Source: Pogonophryne albipinna (Eukaryota; Chordata; Actinopteri; Perciformes; Artedidraconidae). Taken from it: a stretch of DNA of 64,000 bases. A program made the position numbers and the translations under genes. The notes under the pieces were generated by a model. It ran no database searches and was not told the origin of the DNA. It worked only from the letters and a program-made list of their open reading frames with translations. The DNA is taken from positions 35,044,628 through 35,108,627 of the forward strand of contig CM053249.1 of the NCBI GenBank assembly GCA_028583405.1. Direction: 5' to 3'. Of this stretch, positions 48,660 through 60,529 are shown piece after piece. The stretch's first letter is position 1, and each line of letters starts with the position of its first letter.

Positions 48660-49281
48660 CACTGATGCAGCATGAACTTTGGGGGGGATCTAAGTGGGGG
48701 CTAATTGAAATGACTTGTTGAATGTATATCTGCATATTAGTAGATTTTGTAAGATAAACAAAAATGTAATTAGATATTTTGCGTAGTTTAAAATATTTAA
48801 AGGTGTTACCTGGCTCCATAGAATGTTTTGTTGTAATTGATTTGCTATTGCATCACAATTAGGGGCCGGTATGATGAAGCCATATCTAGGAGCTTATATT
48901 ATTTAATAGTTATCCATTTATTTTATTGTTCTTTTTTGTTTATAGTAAATCTTCCTGTTAATTCTTAAGTTTATCAAATAAGTGTATAATACTATGCCTC
49001 TGTTTTTGTAAAGGCAGCCTTTGGGCACCGGGGGAGGGGAGACCTGCTCATTATAAATATGGGAAACAGGTGGTAGTGAGCGGCGCACCCGGTAGGCTGA
49101 TGGTTTTTTAGCATCGGGTAAGAAGGAAGAGAAATGCTTGATGTGTTTATAATAAATTGCACTGAAACTACTTCTGCTCGGACCTTGATTTTTACCCATG
49201 CGTAAGATTCGCTGACGGGTGCCTCAGCGGCACTTTGCGTTATATTTCTTTCTTATATTTTTATGATTTTGGCCGCTATAA
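48660..49281 (+). repeat. BEL 3' LTR
   Basis: Follows a G-rich polypurine stretch (about 48677-48700). It contains AATAAA at 49151-49156 and ends with the 107 bp shared with 42107-42213. The start is uncertain because no complete 5' LTR is available. Confidence 0.75.
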
Positions 49282-50210
49282 CTGCCCATTTGAGTGATGG
49301 CCTGTTCATCTGAACCTTAAAGATTTCCCATTTTTTCCAAAGCCCAATGATTCTGAATGTTTAGTTTTATAAATAATGTCGTGAAATGGGTAATATTGCT
49401 TAAAATTTCAAGCTGATTTTCCCCAAAAAATTATGTTTTCATACAAATAAACTGTGAATACGGCCCATTTGAGCGATGACCCATTTGAGCGATGGCCCAT
49501 TTCACCGATGGCCCATTCATCTGAACCTTAAAGATTTCCCATTTTTTCCAAAAGCCCAATGATTATGAATGTTTGGTTTAGTTAAACATTTCTTAAAGCG
49601 GGCAATATTGTTTAAAATTGCAATCTGATCCCCCCAAATCAAATATGTTTTCATACAACTACACTGCGAATACTGCCCATTTGACCGACGGCCCATTTGA
49701 GCGATGGCCCGTTTGAGCGATGGCCTATTAATTTGAACCCTGAAGATTTCCCATTTTTTTCCAAAGCCCAATGATTATGAATGTTTAGTTTTATAAAAAA
49801 ATGTTTTAAAATGGGCAATATGGCTTAAAAATGCAAGCTTATCCCCCCCAAAAAATTATGTTTTCATACAACTAAACTGCGAATACGGCCCATTTGACCA
49901 ATGGCCCATTCATCTGAATCTTAAATATTTCCCATTTTTTCCAAAAGCCCAATGATTATGTATAATTACTTAGATTACATATGCTTAGAAAAGGGGGCAA
50001 TATTGTTTAAAATTGCAAGCTGATCCCCGCAAATAAAATATGTTTTCATACAACTGAGAATACGGGCCATTTGACCGATGGCCCATTTGAGCGATGGCCC
50101 GTTTGAGTGATGACCCGTTTGAGCGATGGCCTATTCATTTGAACCCTAAAGATTTCCCATTTTTTCCAAAGCCCAATGATTATGAATGTTTAGTTTTATA
50201 AAAAGTTTGA
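49282..50210. repeat. Satellite, about 180-225-bp units, left part
   Basis: About five units, each with GGCCCATTTGA..GATGG and AGATTTCCCATTTTTTCC. The AGATTTCCC motif recurs at about 49322, 49532, 49744, 49926 and 50150. Confidence 0.93.
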
Positions 50211-51418
50211 GAAACCGGCTTGAGATACACTTTTTGTTATATTCCATGGAATGCTCTTAACATCCCGATAGCAATGAATATCTTAAGTGCTTTGACAAAA
50301 AATCCATAAAAAAATGTCATCTGTGGAAGCCGTAGTACTGTAAAAAGTACTGTAAAAAGCACGACCAATCATTTTAGCCGGCCCGGCTGAAGTAACTGGA
50401 TGGCCTACCTGCCTGTCAGCCTTCCATCTGTGCACAAACGTATCTTGTGCCCTCATTGGTCATGTGCACGTTCGTGTGTGTTGGAGGAAGTGGCATATTT
50501 TTTCCGGTTGTGTATTTTCAAATTCTAGCGCACTCGAGCTGGTTTCTCCGAAATTACCTACCCAACCTTTAACGTGTTAATAACGCATTAACGGGAAAAA
50601 AAATTAACGCCACTAATTATTTTAATGTGATTAACGCATGTGTATTTTTTGTCCTCGGCCGCCCGTAGTTTCAGAGCGCATCGAGTTTAAAATACCATCT
50701 ACAAGCTGATGCTGACAACCCCGCTCCTGCCGCCCGCTTGCGGCAGACCACACTTCCACGCTCACTGGCAGGCCAGGACTGGCCATCGGGAGTATGGTAC
50801 GGGAGGGTGTGTGTATGTGGCGCGAGCGAGAGAGAGAGAACGGGCACACCTTACGTGTTTTGTTGTTGTTAGCATCTGGTGCTAGCTAGCTGCGCTAAAG
50901 GATATAAGGAGTTGTTTCAATGAAAACAGAGGAGCGACATTTCGCCGACAACTGCGCCGAGCACTTGACTTTATGCAGGTAGCCAGACAGTGGGACATTG
51001 TGCGAAAAGTCAGCACACTCAGCACGGATAGTGCGCGCAACATGATTGCAGCATCCAGGCAGCTCCCGTTCGAGCATATGCCTTGAGTTGCACATAGCTC
51101 CAACGATCCATCACAGTGTCTCTCACACACACACACACACACACACGCACACACACACTTTGTATTGTATTATTGTATTGTATGAGAGAGGTTCCAGGTT
51201 GAATTGAGGCGAATATTTGTCAGAGGTTGTTGTGTTTAATATTCATGAGAATATTTGTCATTGTTCAAATAATAATTAACAAACATTTGCATAAAGCAAA
51301 CACTCATATGTTGATAAGAGTATTAAAAACTTGAAAAATATCCCTCTAAGGTACATTTAGAACAGACAAAAATGTGCGATTAATCGCGATTAAATATTTT
51401 AATCGACTGACAGCCCTA
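50211..51418. mobile_element. hAT-type remnant interrupting the satellite
   Basis: TTAACGCATTAACGGG-type sequence at about 50575-50635 and the terminus GATTAATCGCG...GACTGACAGCCCTA near 51380-51418 match the ends of fish hAT elements. A (CA)n tract lies at 51124-51160. The left edge is not defined. Confidence 0.55.
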
Positions 51419-51620
51419 GAACTACAACTAAACTGCGAATTTGACCGATGGCCCTTTAATCTGAACCTTAAAGATTTCCCATTTTTACCAAAAAGCCAAT
51501 GATTATGTATGATTACCTTTATTACAAATGTTTTAAAATGGGCAATATTGTTTAACATCGTTTTTATACAGTAAAACTGCGATAACTGTCCATTTGACCG
51601 ATGGCCCATTCATCTGAAAC
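51419..51620. repeat. Satellite, right part
   Basis: One more unit of the satellite (AGATTTCCC at about 51470) after the inserted element. Confidence 0.88.
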
Positions 51621-51711
51621 CACAATAGTCTTAAAAAAAAGTCACTTTTTTCGACAGCCTGATTTCCCGAAAATACACGCTTTCTCTCGTCCAATGGGAT
51701 ATTGTTTAGAG

Positions 51712-52237
51712 CAGGGGTTTTAAAAGTGTGGGAAGGTGAGCCCCCCCTCAGAGAACATAAGAACAGCCGCGCCTCCCCTCCAAATTATTATTGCTGTTAT
51801 TATTATTGTTGTTGTTGCTATAATGCAGGGGCATTCAATTGCATTTCAAACAGGTCCAGTAAGAGAACATGTCATTAAATGCTCTGTTTTCGCTGTCTAC
51901 CTTCCGCCATTTGAAATGACTGTTTTACTGTTTCTCTCCTCTTGTCTCGTCTCTGTGTGTGTTTGAATCTATCGTGCTGACTCACTGACTGCACCCATTT
52001 GATTGGCTGAGTAGCGTCACCTCCTTAAAACATTAAACAATAACTTTTAAAAACCTTTTTATCTATATTTAAAAACATTATATGCTCCCGGCAACACACT
52101 GAACGTCAAATTTGCCTCCTTATTACACTCAGCCCTACTTTAGTGGGAACAATGAGTCTGCGTCTTTGATGCGCACAGGCGGATGATGCGGGGATGCAAT
52201 GTAGACAGGAATAAACGCAGATCATCCTCTGGCTGCA
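51712..52237 (+). mobile_element. hAT-type fragment
   Basis: Starts CAGGGGTTTTAAAAGTGTGGG, a common fish hAT terminus. The right end is lost or displaced by the gypsy insertion at 52243. No coding frame. Confidence 0.55.
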
Positions 52238-52242
52238 GCCTT

Positions 52243-52468
52243 TGTAGAAGTTGTCGATACTTCTTAATACATGCATGTGTGTATGTACAAGGAATACACA
52301 ATGCATATGCAAGTGGTGGCTTTATTTATGACCACAGCATGTACAGTGAACATGTACGTTGCATGCCGACTAACAACTGAATGCCTATTACCTTAACACG
52401 TCACCGGGTGGCGCACCAGCTACGGTGGCCTGCAAAGGACAAACTTAATCATATGAGAATGATCCACA
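52243..52468 (-). repeat. gypsy 3' LTR (block C)
   Basis: 226 bp, TG...CA on the minus strand, with a few differences from the 5' LTR (for example CACCGGGTGGCGC against CACTGGGTGGCGT), so the insertion is not brand new. Confidence 0.94.
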
Positions 52469-52639
52469 TCCCTTCTCTTTAGCTGATGCTTCTATCTGAA
52501 AGTAAATAACATTTAAGGCAGATTGAACATTCCTTTAGCATTTGGTGACACAAACAATAAACCATTACTAAATACCTTACCAGGTAACAGGAAAAGGAAA
52601 TGACTAAACATATCACTTTAACAAGATTGTCCAACAGTG

Positions 52640-54071
52640 TTACTGCACATATTTAGGGTTTGGTGTGCATGTGCGACCTGATCGTGTTATATATGGCGTG
52701 TCACTGTTGTTGCAAGGGAAATGTGATGTGTGTCTTGGTAGTGAAGGGGAACTGTTCTGTGTCAGCCTGCTGTTTCTCTCAGGTGTGTGTGGTACACAGT
52801 CCATCATAGAGGGGTCGGTGTTGTGAGGGTTGAAATCTTGAGGCTGCTGTTGCTGGGGCGACGGCTCGGGAACAGGAATGATGTGACGACGATTCCGTCT
52901 GTATGAAGTCCCGTCGGCTTGGATTATGTAAGAGCGTGGTTTCTCGCTCACTTCCTTGACAACGCCAAGCCGATCGTATCCTTTTGGGGTCTGCATCCTG
53001 ATCACTTGTCCCTCTGCCAGGGGTTTCAGAGGAGAACTTGAGATGTCATAGTGGTGCTTTAGGATGAGCCGCTTGTTGAGGAGTTGTGTTCTGATTAGTT
53101 GTGCATCTTTGGGTTGGCTGTAACAGTTTTGGTGCTCACAGGGATGGCTGCACGTGTTTGTCGTGACTCAGGCATTCAGCAGGAGAGCCTAACGTCAGAT
53201 CACGGGGAATGGTTTCTGAGATTTACCAGGTGAGGAAGACATCTGTGCCATCTCTGTGTGAACGTTCCATCAGCTGTTTTGCACGGCGAACTGCTCTCTC
53301 TGCTAGTCCGTTTGACTGTGGGTTTTCAGGACTGCTGGTGATGTGAACAAAGTCCTTGAAATGCTGACTGGCGTACTGTCCAGCATTATCAGAGATGAGT
53401 GTGTTGTGGTGTGCCGAAAACAGAGAAATGTCTTTTCAATTTAGTTCTCACAGTTGATGAGGCCACATCCCGGAGAAGGTCGATTTCAAACCAGCCAGAG
53501 TATGAGTCCACCAGCACCTGACACCATTTTCCATGCCACTCGAAGGTGTCTGTTGCCACTGTGGACCATGGGAGATCTGGCACAGGATGGAGCTGTAGGG
53601 GCTCCTTTTGCTGATGGGATCTGGTGCTGCTGCACACTGCACATGAAAGCAACTCCTCAGTGATGTCTCTAGACATTTCTGGCCAAAGATGATGCTTCTT
53701 GCTCTGCGTTTGGTTTGCTTCAATGCCGGGGTGTCCTCTGTGCACTATTTTGATGTACTCTCTGTGCAGGGACTGAGGAATGACAGTTTTGTGGCCTTTC
53801 ATGACAATTCCCTCTTCTACTGTCATGTCATCTCTGTAGGGAAAGAAGAGACGGACAGCAGGTTGGAGCTGATTCTGTCGGATGGGCCATCCTCTATTAA
53901 TGACTGCACTGAGAGCTTGCAGATCTTCGTCCTCTGCCGTGTGCTTTCTGAGTTCTTCCAGGCGGGCTGTGGAGATGTAGCTCACAGACATAACTTCATA
54001 AGCATCATTTTCAGCAGGGCGTTGAGATGTTTGTGTGGTTGGGGCACGTAAAAGAGTTTCTGCTACATACA
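52640..54071 (-). pseudogene. gypsy integrase (block C)
   Basis: The zinc-binding head (HRGHPGIEA, then CAVCSS) and the first core motif (VATDTFEW) lie at 53389-54071. The next part (second core Asp, then [10 protein letters not shown]) is in a different frame, shifted near 53400 after VFGTP, and ends at a stop near 53222. A C-terminal piece (52640-53005; YDRLGVVKEVSEKPRSYII) follows. The protein would insert element DNA; here it is broken. Confidence 0.85.
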
Positions 54072-54073
54072 TA
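54072..54073. repeat. TA target duplication of Tc1 (left)
   Basis: TA before CAGGGGGGC; the right counterpart is 55676-55677. Confidence 0.92.
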
Positions 54074-55675
54074 CAGGGGGGCAAAAAAGTATTTAGTCAG
54101 CCACCAATTGTGCAAGTTATCCCACTTAAAAAGATGAGAGAGGCCTGTAATTTTCATCCTAGGTACACTTCAACTATGAGAGACAGAATGGGGCGAAAGA
54201 ATCCAGGAAATCACATTGTAGGATTTTTAATGAATTAATTGGTAAATTCCTCTGTAAAATAAGTATTTGGTCACCTACAAACAAACAAGATGTCTGGCTC
54301 TCACAGACCTGTAACTTCTTCTTTAAGAGCCTCCTCTGTCCTCCACTTGTTAACTGTATTAATGGCACCTGTTTGAACTTGTTGTCAGTATAAAAGACAC
54401 CTATCCACAACCTCAAACAGTCACACTCCAAACTCCACTATGGCCAAGACCAAAGAGCTGTCAAAGGACACCAGAAACAAAATTGTAGACCTGCACCAGG
54501 CTGGGAAGACTGAATCTGCAATAGATAAGCAGCTTGGTGTGAAGAAATCAACTGTGGGAGCAATTATTAGAAAATGGAAGACATACAAGACCACTGATAA
54601 TCTCCCTCGATCTGGGGCTCCACGCAAGATCTCACCCCGTGGGGTCAAAATGATCACAAGAACGGTGAGCAAAAGTCCCAGAACCACACGGGGGGACATA
54701 GTCAATGACCTGCAGAGAGCTGGGACCAAAGTAACAAAGGCTACCATCAGTAACACACTACGCCGCCAGGGACTCAAACCCTGCAGTGCCAGACGTGTCC
54801 CCCTGCTTAAGCCAGTACATGTCCAGGCCCGTCTGAAGTTTGCTAGAGAGCATTTAGATGATCCAGAAGAGGATTGGGAGAATGTCATATGGTCAGATGA
54901 AACCAAAATAGAACTTTTTGGTAAAAACTCAACTAGACGTGTTTGGAGGAGAAAGAATGCTGAGTTGCATCCAAAGAACACCATACCTACTGTGAAACAT
55001 GGGGGTGGAAACATCATGCTTTGGGGCTGTTTTTCTGCAAAGGGACCAGGACGACTGATCCGTGTAAAGGAAAGAATGAATGGGGCCATGTATCGTGAGA
55101 TTTTGAGAGACAACCTCCTTCCATCAGCAAGGGCATTGAAGATGAAACGTGGCTGGGTCTTTCAGCATGACAATGATCCCAAACATACCGCCCGGGCAAC
55201 GAAGGAGTGGCTTCGTAAGAAGCATTTCAAGGTCCTGGAGTGGCCTAGCCAGTCTCCAGATCTCAACCCCATAGAAAATCTTTGGAGGGAGTTGAAATTC
55301 CGTGTTGCCCAGCGACAGCCCCAAAACATCACTGCTCTAGAGGAGATCTGCATGGAGGAATGGGCCAAAATACCAGCAACAGTGTGTGAAAACCTTGTGA
55401 AGACTTACAGAAAACGTTTGACCTCTGTCATTGCCAACAAAGGGTATATAGCAAAGTATTGAGATGAACTTTTGTTATTGACCAAATACTTATTTTCCAA
55501 CATAATTTGCAAATAAATTCTTTAAAAATCAGACAATGTGATTTTCTGGATTTTTTTTCTCATTCTGTCTCTCATAGTTGAGGTATACCTAGGATGAAAA
55601 TTACAGGCCTCTCATCTTTTGAAGTGGGAGAACTTGCACAATTGGTGGCTGACTAAATACTTTTTTGCCCCACTG
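54074..55675 (+). mobile_element. Complete Tc1/mariner element (block C)
   Basis: Inverted ends of roughly 100 bp or more (outermost CAGGGGGGC and CAGTGGGGC, then AAAAAAGTATTTAGTCAGCC on both sides), flanked by TA. It contains one uninterrupted transposase frame. The length, about 1.6 kb, is usual for complete fish Tc1 elements. Confidence 0.96.
54440..55462 (+). CDS. Tc1 transposase, intact 340-residue frame
   Basis: N-terminal paired-type helix-turn-helix ([18 protein letters not shown], about residues 7-50), then a second DNA-binding helix region with a GRPR-like basic motif (RSGAPRKIS, about 57-65). The DDE catalytic domain follows: [11 protein letters not shown] (about 151-161), [10 protein letters not shown] (about 238-247) and [11 protein letters not shown] (about 274-284). 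The spacing fits the DD34E pattern of Tc1. It cuts and pastes the element at TA sites. All key residues are present and there is no stop, so it could be functional. The block A copy carries a nonsense codon. Confidence 0.96.
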   Translation: MAKTKELSKDTRNKIVDLHQAGKTESAIDKQLGVKKSTVGAIIRKWKTYKTTDNLPRSGAPRKISPRGVKMITRTVSKSPRTTRGDIVNDLQRAGTKVTKATISNTLRRQGLKPCSARRVPLLKPVHVQARLKFAREHLDDPEEDWENVIWSDETKIELFGKNSTRRVWRRKNAELHPKNTIPTVKHGGGNIMLWGCFSAKGPGRLIRVKERMNGAMYREILRDNLLPSARALKMKRGWVFQHDNDPKHTARATKEWLRKKHFKVLEWPSQSPDLNPIENLWRELKFRVAQRQPQNITALEEICMEEWAKIPATVCENLVKTYRKRLTSVIANKGYIAKY

Positions 55676-55677
55676 TA

Positions 55678-56901
55678 TACTTGCCCTTTTTGTACACCAA
55701 ACTGATGTCGTAGCTTTGCAGCCGGAGCAGCATTCTCTGCAGACGGGCAGGGGCTGTGTGGATGGGCTTCTTGAAGATAGTCACTAAAGGTTGGTGGTCA
55801 GTCTCCACCACTACAGGCTTTCCATACACATAGTCTTTGAATTTTGTACAGGAAAACAAGACAGCTAACAGTTCTTTTTCAATTTGTGCATACCTCGTCT
55901 CTGTGTCAGTGAGGGTGCGTGATGCAAACGCTACTGGCCTGCCATCTTGCATGCACGCTGCTCCAAGTCCGTAATATGACGCATCACAGGTGAGCGTGAC
56001 TGGTCTTTTGACATCATAGTATGACAGGACAGGTGGACTTGATAAGCATGATCTAAGAAGGTCAAATGCATCCTGATGCTGCGGGAACCAACACCATGCA
56101 GTGTCCTTGTGGATGAGTTTTCTCAGTGGCGCTGCGATGTCGCCGAAGTTCGGGATGAACTTGCCGAGGTGGTTAACCATACCAAGGAAACGCTGTAGTG
56201 AGACAACGTCTGTGGGGACTGGCATGTTAGTGATTGAATCTGTCTTAGAAGGGTCTGCCTTTAGGCCTTCACTAGTGAAAATGTGATCTACATATCCTAC
56301 ATGATCCAGACTAAACTTGCACTTGGCTGGATTCAGCTTTAGGTTGACTTCTCTCACTCGTTCCAGCACCTTCTTGAGGTTGGCATCATGCTCAGCAACT
56401 CCGCGGCCACCAATGATGATGTCGTCAACGATGACAGAACATGGATAACCTGCAAACAGCTGTTCCATCGAACGTTGAAATACCTCACTAGCAGAGCTAA
56501 TGCTGAAGGGTATCCGTAGGAATCTGTACCGCCCAAATGGAGTACTGAAGGTTGTCAACATGGAGGATTTCTTGTCGAGACGTATCTGCCAGAAGGAGCT
56601 TTTAGCATCTAGCACAGAAAACACTTTTGCTCCTGACGTCTGTGCTGCAACTTCTTCTACTGTTCTCATAGGGTGGTGTGGTCTTTTCAGCGCTGTGTTG
56701 AGGTCTTGTGGATTGATACAGTCTTATTTCCTGCTTGTCTTTTTTGTGTGCTGCCACCATAGATGAGACCCAGTCTGTGGGCTCAGTAACTGGTATAATG
56801 ACACCTATGTTTTGCATGTGGTTAAGTTCAGCTTTAACTCTGTCTTGCATTGCAATAGGAATGCGGTGGGCAGGTCTAACCAGGTTGTACACGAGGATCA
56901 A
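55678..56901 (-). pseudogene. gypsy reverse transcriptase/RNase H (block C)
   Basis: Same domains as at 771-1996: IVDDII active site, LTCDAS and ETDHQPL of RNase H. The frameshift near 56720 that detaches the RT N-terminus is shared with block A. The reading frame reaches the Tc1 insertion and continues beyond it into integrase. Confidence 0.9.
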
Positions 56902-57526
56902 CTGTCATGGAGTAAGTGATTGGTAGTTCTCCAAGTTCATCATCAAACAGGTCTTTGTACTGCATGAGTGTCTGTGTGGTGAAATCCGTGTTGCTTTCCG
57001 TAGTGATCTGGTGGACATCTTTGCTCAATGTGACAATTCCCATGTCCACGCATGCCCGAAATCCCAGTAGTGGCTGCACATCTTTGTTCACTATGAAGAA
57101 AGGCAACGAATTGTGCTGCTCCTTTAAGCAGCAAGGCAGTATGACCAGGCATTTGGTCTCAATCCTGCTTCCTCCATAAGCAACAAGGTTTATAGCAGTC
57201 TCTTGCTTCACAAGTTGCTCGCCATTGGTCACTTGTGTGAACGTTTCTTGAGACAACACATTGCATTTAGCTCCTGTGTCAACTTTCATTTCAGTTGGTG
57301 TGCCATTAATGTGAATTGTATCAAATCCTTCTTCTTTGTCTTTAGCTTGAGGATTAACACCATCAACACGTCTTTCGATATCTACGCCATCCATGTAGAA
57401 CGTGTCTTCTCTGTGTGTTGTGGGCTCTTCCACTGTTACTTCATGTACAGACTGGTTACAATTATTTCTTTTTGAATGACTGTAGCTGCGTGGTTTAGAC
57501 TTGTAGCATTTTTTGTAGTGATTCAC
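56876..57526 (-). pseudogene. gypsy nucleocapsid/protease segment (block C)
   Basis: A 216-codon frame with the protease site VDTGAKCNVL and the following protease and spacer region, complete where the block A copy has a deletion. A TGA just upstream in the Cys/His region (near 57577) separates it from gag. Confidence 0.85.
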
Positions 57527-57729
57527 TTTTTCACAGTTATGGCACTTTTGCCCGAAAGCAGGACACTTTTCTCACATAGCTGCATGGCTGCCTCCGCAAT
57601 TATTACAGTTAGAGATGCTCTGGGAGTGAGCGAGTGACTGTGGCTTTGGCTGATACCTTCTGCTAGAAACAGCTCTCACTGCATCAACACTGGTAGCTTG
57701 AACGGCTAACGTCCTGCTGCTTTCCTCTG

Positions 57730-58278
57730 TCATTTTGTGTATACGACTGAAACAGCTTCAGCAAGTGTCAGTTCACTGTCTCTCAACAGAGTTTTTATTA
57801 AAGAGTCATTGATTATGCCACATACTATTCTGTCACAGATTAGTTCCTCAGCTAAATCTCCAAAATGGCAACTTTTAGCTTTTATCTTCAAATCGCTGCT
57901 GAATGACTCAATGCTCTCACCTTGCTTCTGATTTCTTGAATGAAACTTGTGCCTTTCCATTATTCTGTTATGTTGAGGGTTGCATATTTCACTGAATTTC
58001 CGTATCAAACAGTCCGGGTCCTCCCTTGATTCAGCTGGGGAGATCACCGCACCGTTGGGGCCTGGCGCACGCACTTCAGCTGCATACATAATGGATCGTT
58101 CACGTTCAATGGCTTCTGGTCCAGCGAGATTGAGGAGGATGTAAGCCTTAGTCCTGGCAGCCTTGTCAGGGTGCGCTGCGGCGATAAAGATTTCATATTC
58201 CCTCTCGAAGATCCGCCAGCTCTCCGCGACGTTTCCTTCAAACATAACAGGGTCCGGACGGCGAAATCCATCCGCCAT
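57730..58278 (-). pseudogene. gypsy gag, N-terminal part (block C)
   Basis: Starts at ATG 58278 just inside the 5' LTR; same capsid-type sequence as the block A copy. The frame closes at 57730, where family continuity suggests a 1-nt shift into EMTEESSRTL. The same lesion is present in block A. Confidence 0.8.
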
Positions 58279-58381
58279 TGTAGCTGGGGCTAGCTTCAGC
58301 CAGCTAGTTTGCGTTAGCACGGTTCCGTGGAAAAAAAATTCTCCAGACGAGAGGAGAGGCTCGTGCAGTCTTCTGACACCA

Positions 58382-58607
58382 TGTAGAAGTTGTCGATACT
58401 TCTTAATACATGCATGTGTGTATGTACGAGGAATACACAATGCATAGGCAAGTGGTGGCTTTATTTATGACCACAGCATGTACAGTGAACATGTACGTTG
58501 CATGCCGACTAACAACTGAATGCCTATTACCTTAACACGTCACTGGGTGGCGTACCAGCTACGGTGGCCTGCAAAGGACAAACTTAATCATATGAGAATG
58601 ATCTACA
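58382..58607 (-). repeat. gypsy 5' LTR (block C)
   Basis: 226 bp, nearly identical to 52243-52468 and to 3382-3607 in block A. Confidence 0.95.
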
Positions 58608-58608
58608 G

Positions 58609-60081
58609 CAGAGGTGCCCAGTACGTCGACAAAAAAAAAATCCACCTCCGTTAAAATAGACAAAACAGGTTTTGATCCCTCCTCCCTTGGCCTCCCTGCC
58701 ACTTAATTTAGGAGTTTACTTGATTGACAGAAAAAGCAACCTATCGCTTTCCAGTCTGTTAACCCAGAATGCAAAGCGATACAAAATCAGTCAAGTGCCG
58801 GGAAAACTCAAATTAAATTAAAGAGACAAACAACAAAATTAGTGCGGGACCGAACAAAAAGCTAAAGACATACCACTTCCACCCAGAATGGGAGGAAGAA
58901 TATTTTGTTGTGATGTCACATTCAAAGGTTATTTGCATTATTTGTAAAGCAAGCGTCGCTCTGCCAAAGAAAGGTAACGTGGAGAGGCATTATCGGAGTG
59001 TTCACAAGGCATATGACAGCGACTTCCCTCCGAGTAGCGAGTTGAGAAAGAGAAAGGTCATGTATTATTGCTACACAAACATTATCTCGCAGTCTTAGTG
59101 TCGCCAACTCGTTTCTAACATGCAAAAAGACAAAAAATGCATATATGGTCGGTGTATTTTTGATCTTTCCGATCCAGACTAGATCTCTCTCCCCCGTGTG
59201 CGAGGGGGCGGGGCAGTTTACACACACGCAGCTGCTCCATGCAGCAACACACGGCGGGGATGGCGGAGAGAAGCGCTCCAAGGTGTGGTTAAATGTTACC
59301 CGTCTTGAGGTGGACAATGCTCGTTGTCAAGAGTGTTTAGCATGTAAGGGCGGTAACACGAGCAATTTGTCTAAACATTTAGCAAAAGTGCTCCACATCC
59401 AGACGGAGAAATGCACCCGGTTCGACTGTCTTTCTAGCAGCTCTGTAGCCCCCCATCCACGAGTAACTTTTCCACGTCAGGTGTTATGTATGCTATCAGC
59501 AGCAACACACAGAGTTAACTCCATTATACAAACATGGGTTAATAATTAGAGGTAACTGAGTTACTCTTTATTTTGTTAAAGTTTCAGCTATTCTGTTTAC
59601 AGTTCTGTCATCAGATTATTTAATATGATTTGTTAAAACATTGTTGTTTCTTTTGATGTGAAATATTATTTATTTAATTTAAATAAAAAGCAATGTCAAT
59701 TTTGTAAACAATTTGTTAAGTTAATTTAATAATATATGTATTTTTGAATCAAGTATTCATCTTTGTCTTCATTGTTAGTTTCCACATGCCTAAAACAACC
59801 TCAAGCTAAATCTAAAAGTTGATGGCTAAATAAGAGTTTGAGAAATTGTGCAAGGCATACAGTAATAGTCCGAATAGTCGATTAATCGTTTCATTAATCG
59901 ATAGATTAATCGATTATCAAATTAGTCGTTTGTTGCAGCTCTATTGTAGTTATCCCATGTATAAATAAAACGTGTTATTCAACAACCCTTGCAATTTGGG
60001 ATTTTATTTTTGGTGGGTAGACCTCGGTGAGCTGGTCATTTCAAAAGTAGCTCACCAGCCAAAAAAGTGTGGGCACCCCTG
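58609..60081 (+). mobile_element. hAT element at the gypsy LTR edge (block C)
   Basis: Ends CAGAGGTGCCCA and CAGGGGTGCCCA, perfect 8-bp duplication ATCTACAG at 58601-58608 and 60082-60089. The first seven bases of that duplication are the end of the gypsy LTR and the eighth is the first base of the gypsy target duplication. It has BED-finger relics (58910-59098 and about 59280-59450) but no catalytic domain. Confidence 0.93.
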
Positions 60082-60161
60082 ATCTACAGCCTTGACCGGT
60101 ACTTGCTTTTGATCAAAGTCAATGCGGAAAACCCGCACTCACACAGGTTTGTAGGTGGAGG

Positions 60162-60529
60162 CAGGGGCGGACTGGGACTAAAGATCAGCCCTGGAATCTC
60201 ACACAGCCCAGCCCACACAAATTGGTAGATCACGCTAGTGAACTGTCAACGGGGGGGAACCTCGCTTGGTGGAAACGGCCCGCTGAACGGACCTCTGTCG
60301 CCTGTCAGCGCAACTTAAATGATGCCGTTTAAAAACATAAAAAATAAAGGGCGGTGCCGGCCGTCAGCAAACCGAGCCGGCCGCCAACGGCCCGCTGACG
60401 ACCGGCCGTAAACACACAGATGGCCTCAAGTTTGTATTTTGTTGGTCGAACGCACTTATTGTAAGTCGCTTTTGATAAAAGCGTCAGCTAAATGCAATGT
60501 AATGTAATGTAATGGCCAGTCCGCCCCTA
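60162..60529 (+). mobile_element. Short hAT-type element, 368 bp (block C)
   Basis: Ends CAGGGGCGGACTGG and TAGGGGCGGACTGG; flanks GGTGGAGG (60154-60161) and GGCGGAGG (60530-60537) match at 7 of 8. Its right third contains the fish dispersed motif TAATGTAATG plus CTTATTGTAAGTCGC. Confidence 0.85.

Larger units (their letters stand above)
42107..49281 (+). mobile_element. BEL/Pao LTR retrotransposon, 5' LTR mostly missing
   Basis: Order: a 107-bp remnant of the 5' LTR, gag-protease frame, reverse transcriptase/RNase H/integrase frame, then the 3' LTR (starting somewhere at about 48680-48720, ending at 49281). The 107 bp at each end are identical by eye, pointing to a young insertion. Two lesions break the polyprotein. 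The right flank is satellite DNA and the left flank is a palindrome, so the left end is rearranged. Confidence 0.93.
52243..58607 (-). mobile_element. Ty3/gypsy retrotransposon, complete (block C)
   Basis: LTRs of 226 bp at 52243-52468 (3') and 58382-58607 (5'). A polypurine tract AAAGAGAAGGGA (minus strand) is next to the 3' LTR, and a primer-binding region is next to the 5' LTR. Target duplication GCCTT is at 52238-52242 and, beyond an inserted hAT element, at 60089-60093. A Tc1 element (54074-55675) is inserted between RNase H and integrase. Without it the element is about 4.8 kb. Several frame breaks make it non-functional. Confidence 0.95.
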
